The notes beneath the pieces are model-generated. The model made no database searches. It saw only the letters and a list, made by a program, of their open reading frames with translations, and was not told the DNA's origin. Of a stretch of 64,000 nt of DNA, positions 57,102 through 64,000 are shown in pieces. Numbering within the stretch: the first letter of the stretch is position 1; each line of letters opens with the position of its first letter. Source of the DNA: Xanthostigma xanthostigma (taxonomy: Eukaryota; Arthropoda; Insecta; Raphidioptera; Raphidiidae); the NCBI GenBank assembly GCA_963575645.1, contig OY754464.1:62842948-62906947 (forward strand), written 5' to 3'. The translations under genes and the position numbers were made by a program.

Positions 57102-57305
57102 TTTTGCTCTGAAAATTAAAAAAAAGTATGATAACATTTCGTGATCGTATATTTTATCTGAAATAATCCTGTCATGAAAAAATATGATCACTCAAATTCA
57201 GTTTTTGGTAATAATTTTCTTCTAAAAGATTTTTTCAACTCTGATTTGCATGACATTATGGAACAATTTTTGTAAATAGACGCACAACACCAAGGCTTTA
57301 CTTAA

Positions 57306-57925
57306 TACGGTAAGTGTAAGAAAGAAGATGGATCGGATTGGGATTTAAATTTACGCTCGATACAATGGGCGCTAAATTGTTTGCAACATAAAACCACACA
57401 AAAATCTGCTCATGAATTATTGTTTTCTTACAGACCTCCAGATATCCTGCAGAACAAAATCCTGTTGACGTTACAAGACAGTGACGACCCTGCAGACGTT
57501 GACGTTGAGAAGCTGCATGAAGCAACCTACAAGCGACTGCAACAAGACGCTGAAAAACAGAAATTGTACTACGACAGACGTCACAAGCCTCCGCAATGCT
57601 ATCAAGTAGACGACCTCGTCTTAGTGGAGAAAGAAGCTCTTGCAACTGGGCAATCAAAGAAACTGCATCCACGATTCAAGGGACCATACATGGTGGAACA
57701 GGTACTTAGCAACGATCGTTACCTGTTGAAGGACGTACCGGGAGCTGAGCGAACTCAAAGGCCGTTCCACTCAGTATTCGCCTCAGAACGAATGAAGCCC
57801 CATGGTGTTTACTCCAGCCAGAACTCGATGAAAACTCTGCAGAAGACTCAACCGACGACTCTGAAATCGAGGGCGATTTATCGGGTCAGGAAGAGCCGAA
57901 CTGTAACCTTAAACGGGTTACATAA
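57306..57925 (+). pseudogene. Gypsy-type integrase C-terminus, truncated and frameshifted
   Basis: The open frame starts after TAA at 57303 with WDLNLRSIQWALNCLQHKTT, then SAHELLFSYRPPD, YYDRRHKPPQCYQVDDLVLV, KLHPRFKGPYMVEQVLSNDRY and LLKDVPGAERTQRPF. This is the order of the integrase C-terminal region and GPY/F module of Gypsy (Mdg1-like) elements. The catalytic core is missing. Near 57798 (a run of four C) the coding frame shifts: the acidic tail (CLLQPELDENSAEDSTDD) continues in the next frame to a stop at 57923. The copy is dead. It faces the LRR gene head-to-head, 205 bp from its start codon. Confidence 0.8.
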
Positions 57926-57947
57926 CCACTCCCGAGCCGAATTGTAA

Positions 57948-58180
57948 AATGCCGATATCGTTTGCAAGCAGTACGCGACGAACAACGATAGTAAACGCAG
58001 CACAGCGACGACATAAACGATTTATTTAATTATTTTCTTGCATAAATTATAATATTATTATTTCATCAGAATTTCTTTTTGTTTTAATAAATTATTTCAA
58101 TTGTGAATAATTTTATTTATTGTTAAAAATATAAAAACCTTACATAAGTATTATAAATAATTGCTGATGTTAATATGGCA
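57948..58180. other. Possible LTR remnant or flank
   Basis: TGTAAAATGCCGATATCG begins just after the integrase frame and could be an LTR start, but no second LTR or primer site was found. Confidence 0.25.
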
Positions 58181-58356
58181 CATACACTATTGGCGTCGGT
58201 CGGATGGCGGGACCACGAGTTGCTGTATCTTCTGTTTTTAATGTGTTTATTACTTTATTATGTAAAGGTTAGGTTGTAAAGCTGCCGATGGCTGAACCTC
58301 GCCTTTTGGTGCTATTGGCATTAATAAAGATGTATTATTATTATTATTATTATATA
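58181..58356 (+). mobile_element. Non-LTR retrotransposon 3' end with (ATT)n tail
   Basis: GGTTGTAAAGCTGCCGATGG and CATTAATAAAGATGTATTATT, then an (ATT)n run at 58331-58351. This is the typical 3'UTR and tail of a CR1-group element, 5'-truncated to about 170 bp. The rest to 59204 has no recognised feature. Confidence 0.5.
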
Positions 58357-59204
58357 CATGTGTGTTTGCACGATAACTCTCGACAGACCTAATCGATTGA
58401 AATAAAAATTGGTCACCACAGGAAACCTATCTAAATGGGGCTATTCGGGTAGATTTTAGGGGTTGGAAAATATTTGTGGACCCAAAGTGTCAAATGACTT
58501 GCTTTGATTGGTCATCAGTCGGCACGTGACCTTCATGAGCGATCCACGGCATTTCGACAATCGTTTTTGCTATATAAATAAAAGTCCCGAAATCAGTGTT
58601 TTCGTTAAAAAAATACGCGAAATTAAACAGCACTTGTTTTTCCCACCCGTTTATGAATTGTGGTGGTTAATATTTCTTTTTGTAGCAGTGTACATTTAAT
58701 TAGGAAAGCTGATTTGTTTGTTCTTTTTTCTGTAGTTTTAAAAGAGAAGTTTATGATGATTGATAATAAAAACTACTACGTTTGGGGGCTATTTTTCTCT
58801 TCAAATTATAACTACCCTACAATGCCCTATAGGTTATTCCACTTTAGCCCCATATACGGGGCATAGCGGGGCAAATGCCATTTTTCATTTATGCATTCAC
58901 GGATCGTAGATTTCTTATCGTTATCGAGAAAAATATATGCATAGTCGTTCACAATGCGTCAAACAATGATATTGCGTTAAAATTTGTTGCTTAATCATAA
59001 TATTTTGTAGATATGCTCGAGTACTAAGTATCCCACTATGCCCGCCTCCCCTATCTCTAAAATTCCTTAAGCTAAAAACAAGAAACTAGGATCCCTGATA
59101 ATGAATTATTTATTTTCTTAACGCATTATGTAATTTTGTTACCCGCACGCCGTGGTCGACCAATCAAATCAGAAAAGTCATACCACGTGCGTACGGTATT
59201 TAAA

Positions 59205-59504
59205 TAATAAATTCTTTTATAGATCCTCAAACTAAAAAGTGAAAAATAAAATATAGTTTAAAAAAAAACTAAAAAACACGCTTTATATCGGACTAAAAAG
59301 TAAAAAATAATTGTTTTAAAATAAGCTTAAAAAGCGTGGGGCGCTTTGTTCCACATTTTCGTACATCGAGCGCCCAACGCTTTTTAAGCTTATTTTAAAA
59401 CAATTATTTTTTACTTTTTAGTCCGATATAAAGCGTGTTTTTTAGTTTTTTTTAAACTATATTTTATTTTTCACTTTTTAGTTTGAGGATCTATAAAAGA
59501 ATTT
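59205..59504. mobile_element. Palindromic element, GCGTGGGGCGCT family, copy 2
   Basis: The whole 300 bp is a palindrome: AATAAATTCTTTTATAGATC at the left is repeated inverted at the right, then ACTAAAAAGTGAAAAATAAA, AACACGCTTTATATCGGAC, ACTAAAAAGTAAAAAATAAT. The apex is GCGTGGGGCGC / GCGCCCAACGC around a 23-bp core TTGTTCC...ACATCG, which is the exact reverse complement of the core at 51532. Its right arm is the start of the tandem units that follow. Confidence 0.8.
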
Positions 59505-59950
59505 ATTAATCCTGGGGGTCCTAATAAGGATAATGGGAAACTGTTATCAAATTATTGCATTGTCATCGGTCCTTGATACGTATGCAAAGTTTCAAATTAA
59601 TCAGACTTCGGGAAATTGGTGAAAATAAAGCGTTTACTACAGAGGATCTATAAAAGAATTTATTAATCCTGGGGGTCCTAATAAGGATAATGGGAAACTG
59701 TTATCAAATTATTGCATTGTCATCGGTCCTTGATACGTATGCAAAGTTTCAAATTAATCAGACTTCGGGAAATTGGTGAAAATTATGCTCAAAGATTTAA
59801 AAGAATTTATTAATCCTGGGGGTCCTAATAAGGATAATGGGAAACTGTTATCAAATTATTGCATTGTCATCGGTCCTTGATACGTATGCAAAGTTTCAAA
59901 TTAATCAGACTTCGGGAAATTGGTGAAAATTATGCTCAAAGATTCCGTTA
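59485..59950 (+). repeat. Three tandem units of 147-157 bp
   Basis: The unit starts AAAAGAATTTATTAATCCTG, includes GGATAATGGGAAACTGTTAT and TTGATACGTATGCAAAGTTT, and ends GGGAAATTGGTGAAAAT. It starts at 59495, 59652 and 59799. Copies are almost identical, so expansion is recent. It is followed by two repeats of CAACCCAA.CTAATATAAAGC at 59987-60040, a terminal module also seen inverted at 51124. Confidence 0.85.
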
Positions 59951-60040
59951 CGGACATACATACATAGTTAGTTACATACATAGTTACAACCCAAACTAAT
60001 ATAAAGCGTTTAATTACAACCCAAGCTAATATAAAGCGTT

Positions 60041-61820
60041 TAAAAAAGGGACGGGTTCTGTCCCTAGCGGATCTTTGTCGTTGTTCAGGATTGGTAGCGA
60101 ATTAAAAAGTAAAGCCTCATCACGCGAGATCAGATATGTACAATGGTTTATTTACAAAATGAAATTTACATTAACTACGAGTATACGAAATATATAATAA
60201 CTACTTCTAACAAATTCTTAATTCTCTATAATATACTATTATGTAGTGGTAGACATTGCTGCAAGCAATGTCTAGCCTACCGAACTACGAAATCCAAAAA
60301 TGTACTTACATGGCAATCTTCAACAACCAAGCTTGAACGACCGATGAGCAAAGACTGAATAATGAACAGTGAATGATTGATGAATAGTGAATGAATAGTG
60401 AATGAATAATGAATGAATAATCAATGAATAATGATTAAATTTTTCACCGCGTTCTGCCCGTTATCTCAAAATTGCCTCACTCTTAGCGAGTCTGAGTGCG
60501 CATGCCTTCAACCAATCGCAAACGGGCATGTAATCGAGTTAGTTATACAGGTTTAAAGGGTTGAGATAAGGCAGGTTTCTACGAACTCTGTTGGTTTTTA
60601 TGACCTGACCTTCGAAATAAATGCCATCGTATGTTCCTATTGTTTTCCGTATCAACTAAAATAAATATTTACGTCTTGGGTTCATTTGGATTTCGCATTC
60701 TATTCTTATCTCTAATTTTATCTATATTCTTTGGAAAAACCCCTAATGTATTTAGTCCAGTGGCGTACCAGAGATTTTTATTCTTCCACTGTATAATAAT
60801 GTTAAAATATGTTTTGGCGTCGCCCGGTCGGGCGCCGTTAACAATTTGTAAAATAAGGTAAAATAGAAGTTTAAAACAATACTTTATATTGTACGATAAA
60901 TGGAACAAAATTTTATCTTAAAATTATGTAGGTACATATTGATAAATTATGAATTCCAAAATTTTTTTCATTTTGCCTGTCTAGGTCATGAAAGGAACCA
61001 ACTGTCCTTTCAAGTTCTAGTTTCAGCGGTTTGGCCTGTAGGTTGTAGTAAGTATTAACATGTGAAATGTAATAATACTGTAATAATTTCTGTGTTAATC
61101 CGTCTTCGGTTTGTCTCTGAGTGATGTCATGCGTAGAAGAAGCTAATACGTATCCATGTATGTAACACAAGTTCTATTTTTTTGCAATAGACCACATGCC
61201 TAAAGCTTAAAGGTATACTTCCTATGGAAATTCATTCAGCAACGTATATTATAAAATATGCAAATAAATTAACGAAACCGCACTACGTGCTCGCGGTTTC
61301 GAATTTATTTGCTTATTGTTATCAGAGGCATTTTAACAAGCTGTAACTAAATTTAATATAAAAGTGCTTTTCAATTTATTAAATTCGTTCTTTTTTTAGA
61401 ACTTATGAACACAGTGGTTTGTGAACCTCCTGGCGGATTTATATAATGCAGATGTCAATATAACTGGAGAGCTCACGTACCACTTTTCACGAAGTGTTTG
61501 ATGCACCTAGAAATTTTGACCAGTGGTACAGATAGGATAGATGAACAAGAAAAAATATGTTTGCCTGACTTACCGTGATCTACAGGTACTGCGCATACAA
61601 GTAATGCGCCCAAAAATGTATGTCAAAAAAAGTGTCTGATTAAAAGAAATCATCTATGCATGCTTTGATTAATTGGAACATATTATGTAGGTAACCATGC
61701 TAATGAATAGCAAATATCGTATTTAATACTAGCCATTACCCGCACACCGCACGCGATTTAATACAAAAACAATAATCCGATCAAAATGGAATGGGTTTCT
61801 TTTGTAATTTGTAGAAAAAT
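60041..61820. other. Stretch with small repeats, no gene
   Basis: It contains a hairpin AGACATTGCTgcaAGCAATGTCT at about 60251-60273 and a tandem TGAATGAATAA-type array at 60355-60433. A hairpin at 61258-61312 has paired GCAAATAAATT, GAAACCGC and their inverses. A family A fragment lies at 61655-61755 (CATGCTTTGATTAATTGG, TACTAGCCATTACCCGC). Open frames at 60143-60358 and 60631-61170 are unassigned. Confidence 0.45.
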
Positions 61821-61828
61821 GTCAATAA

Positions 61829-61993
61829 TATCGGCAAGATTATAATTTAAGGTACAGTGATGTGGTTATACCATTAAATGTGTCTCCTACTAAAGGCTGT
61901 CATCGACAATGTTATGCAAATTTCACAAGTTTAAAGCAACAGTACAGGAAGAACTTATCAACAAATTCCAGCCGAATCTCCTATATTTATCAG
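61829..61993 (+). CDS. Cys/His-containing coding fragment, possibly transposon-derived
   Basis: The open frame (no ATG required if internal) reads through VVIPLNVSPTKGCHRQCYAN and FTSLKQQYRKNLS to a CAG followed by GTATTG, a possible donor at 61994. The pattern GCHRxCYxxFT resembles the N-terminal Cys/His module of multi-copy, transposon-related insect and fish proteins; this is recollection. The frame stays open to 62281 past the donor, but that part has no recognisable domain. Joining to the only nearby acceptor (62093) would give an early stop, so the downstream structure is unknown. Confidence 0.35.
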
Positions 61994-62446
61994 GTATTGT
62001 ACAACATTAAATTTATTTCTCTACTGATATGCACGTTGACTTTTTTAAAATATACCGAATCTAAAAACGCTAAATCGATTTTTTCCTTTATAGATACCCC
62101 TTCTACAAGTAGCCCAGTAGTAGGAAATCTGGACCTTCTTGAACTTTTGGCCGATCTTCATTATCCGTGTGGCCAATGGTCCCTTCAGGTTGAGGTTCTA
62201 AGTCTAGAAGACTGCAATCGTGGACATCTCAAAGCTGACACGCTCCTGGATCAACAATTTTTTTTTTTGTTTTTTCAATAGATTAAATATATGTATTACT
62301 GCTCCGAAAAAACCCGTCTTAAAATTACGCTCCAAAAACGGCCGCCACTGCGCAATATCCCGTTACAACGAATGACCAGGTCAACTCCTACTACGGGCAC
62401 AGCTTACTAAAAATAAAAAAAAAAATCCAGCCAATTGGACGACGGG

Positions 62447-63078
62447 ATCATTCCAACTTCAAAATGTTGACATTTGATATAGTATAATAAAGAAAATCAA
62501 ATGTCTGATATCGCGTGAGGTGACGCGGGTAATGGCTAGTATTCAATATGATATTTGCTATTCGTTGCCATGGTTACCTACATAATATGTTCCACGTCAT
62601 GTAAAAATTAATCAAAGCATGCCGAACTAGTCTATTTCTGACAGATTCATAAAACAAAAGACCGGAGGATTTTTTTTATTTTCAAAATATTTCCGAAACT
62701 ATAAAGCTTAGAAAAAAATTTTATTAACGAAACTTTCTTGAAAAAATAAATAATAATAAGCCGTTATGAAAAGTATATCATTATTATATAAAAAATACCG
62801 TTATAGCATATATCTCTTCTGTGCATGCGCCGATTTTCCTCAAAAACAATAAGGCTCTTCATATTTGCATACCAAACATCCTCCAAAAATTTGGTTTTGA
62901 TCCGCTCATCCGTTTGACCTATATCGTGTTCACAGACTAACAGACGCACAGAGATTTTCCAAAAATATGTTTTTTGAATTCGGGAGACCTCAAAACGGAA
63001 AAATATTGTAAAATTTTTGAAAAGTGATTTTTAACTTAAACTAGTAGTACCAGTCCCCACTTGTGGGTTGGAATGGTA
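62447..63078 (-). mobile_element. Repeat family A, copy 4
   Basis: From ATCATTCCAACTTCAAAATG to GGGTTGGAATGGT. It is the least disrupted copy and best for deriving the family consensus: about 630 bp with terminal ACCATTCCAAC/GTTGGAATGaT. No coding capacity; the frame 62764-62949 is a by-product shared with copy 1. Confidence 0.7.
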
Positions 63079-63741
63079 AAATATTGATTATGGTATATGC
63101 ACAATTTTGAAAATATTTAAAATCCAATTATTTTCATATTAAAAGTTATCAAACACATGAAATCATTCATTAAAACATTCTTATTGAATTAAAAAATAAA
63201 TATTCTTTTTGGGCAAGCTATTTTGATAATTTAAACGCGCCATTTTTTCGCGGGAGATATATGTGACGTCACATAACATAATTCTATGGCTACCATATGT
63301 TTGCGTGTTTTTTGACGTCACACTGCGGTCGAATCAATAGCATTGAGTTTCGATATTTTATATTTCGCGCGTATTTATTGCATTTTTGTTTAATTAATAT
63401 TTATTATTTAACAAAAATTTAAAAAGAAAAAAACTATTTAAAGTTTAATCAATTGCAATAAAGTTTACAAAAAATAACATTTAAACTAAATATAAGTTAC
63501 ATCCATATACCCTATTGAATGATGTAGCAACAAAATAACTTTTATTTGTAAACACTTGGATTTATAAAAAAGAAGTTACAAATGTAAAATAATTCATTGG
63601 AAGTAGTGTGTTAGCATAGTTGCAATAAAAGAGGAGAATGGAGATGTTATATTCAATAGAACGTTGTGTTTTTTCCAGCGTAAAGAAAGGATTTCAGTCT
63701 ACATAAATATATTTTAATACTGTAGCGGTGTGAAGCGTTAG
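63079..63741. other. Non-coding stretch
   Basis: AT-rich; no gene or repeat recognised. Confidence 0.35.
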
Positions 63742-64000
63742 CGACGTAGGCCCCCGTCAACGGTCTCGCAGCTTTCGTTGACTCATGAAAAATTTTTAGC
63801 TATGCCTGTGACCGTGAGTAAGGATTTTAAGAAAATTTACCTAAATATTTATATTATCATTAGAATTTTGTTAACAGTAGCGATAAGTACAGCCTCCATC
63901 GAAAACATCTTTTCAAAATTAAAACAAATACAATATTATTTAAAAAGTGCAATGGGTCAGCACGGACTTTCAGCTTTGGCAGTTTTATGTGTTGAAGCAG
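63742..64000 (+). pseudogene. hAT transposase C-terminal (dimerisation) domain, partial
   Basis: An open frame from after TAG at 63739 to the window edge. Residues near the end read ILLTVAISTASIENIFSKLK, then QIQYYLKSAMGQHGLSALAV and LCVEA. This matches the hAT family C-terminal domain (pattern LLTIPVTVASAERSFSKLK...YLRSTMxxxRLxxLALLSIE). Substitutions at usually fixed positions (ASIENIF for ASAERSF) suggest a diverged or decayed copy. Upstream the frame starts with an odd RRRPPSTVSQ segment, so the N-terminal portion is missing or interrupted. It continues beyond 64000, so completeness cannot be judged. Confidence 0.75.

Noticed and set aside
57102-57191. Extra 30 codons at the N-terminus of the LRR open frame
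   Set aside because: A splice acceptor (TTTTCAG) and an ideal signal peptide start at the internal ATG at 57101; the extra codons are more likely intron.
61994-62281. Continuation of the Cys/His frame as a 139-residue protein or as a spliced second exon
   Set aside because: Removing the 100-bp candidate intron leads quickly to a stop, and the unspliced continuation has no recognisable domain and ends in a poly-T-encoded tail.
1-64000. CRISPR array or bacterial operon
   Set aside because: No regularly spaced short repeats with unique spacers; gene structure is eukaryotic with introns and transposons.

Overview
This window looks like repeat-dense, AT-rich nuclear DNA from an insect. The grounds are GT-AG introns, a fragment of an AKH/ACP-type neuropeptide receptor, a secreted leucine-rich-repeat protein with a 5'UTR splice acceptor, and many eukaryotic transposons. 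Several repeat modules (for example ones starting 'ccgacttcaa..ggaggaggtt' or 'acccgactgc..gaagccaaaaggaagg') look to me like ones seen in lepidopteran and hemipteran genomes. That is recollection, not a database result, and the order is left open.

Only two host genes can be supported. (1) A class A GPCR on the minus strand: coding exon 1 at 29856-30194 and exon 2 at 24628-24855, separated by a 5000-bp intron full of repeats. The part after TM4 is not visible between 1 and 24627 and probably lies beyond the left edge. (2) A secreted LRR protein on the minus strand at 55371-57101, with about 19 LRRs in a single coding exon. A short cysteine/histidine-containing coding piece at 61829-61993 may be a third.

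The rest is mobile-element sequence. Coding relics: a non-LTR RNase H tail (6857-7313), a DUF4817-type helix-turn-helix ORF (18007-18204), a Penelope-type reverse transcriptase piece (18432-18587), an RTE-like scrap (32830-32900), a CR1/L2-like reverse transcriptase with one in-frame stop (35446-36903), a Gypsy integrase C-terminus (57306-57925) and a hAT transposase C-terminus running off the right edge (63742-64000). Non-coding elements: hAT elements with clear 8-bp target duplications (28549-29774, 45159-45418, 48031-48321), TA-flanked long inverted-repeat elements (3816-5947, 30443-30835, 52975-54427), two elements with 9-bp duplications carrying a 120-bp composite minisatellite (17063-17919, 18597-19604), and several dispersed families labelled A-E below.

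The most interesting layer is structural. Small hammerhead-ribozyme-like motifs recur at 7498-7608, 9476-9507, 20061-20092, 20420-20454 and 24250-24281, two of them close to the Penelope reverse transcriptase relic. The two minisatellite elements have terminal inverted repeats that changed in step at both ends, and the same minisatellite sits at a third locus between unrelated termini. A palindromic family carries its loop in opposite orientations in different copies. No CRISPR array, rRNA gene, functional tRNA or bacterial-type operon was seen.
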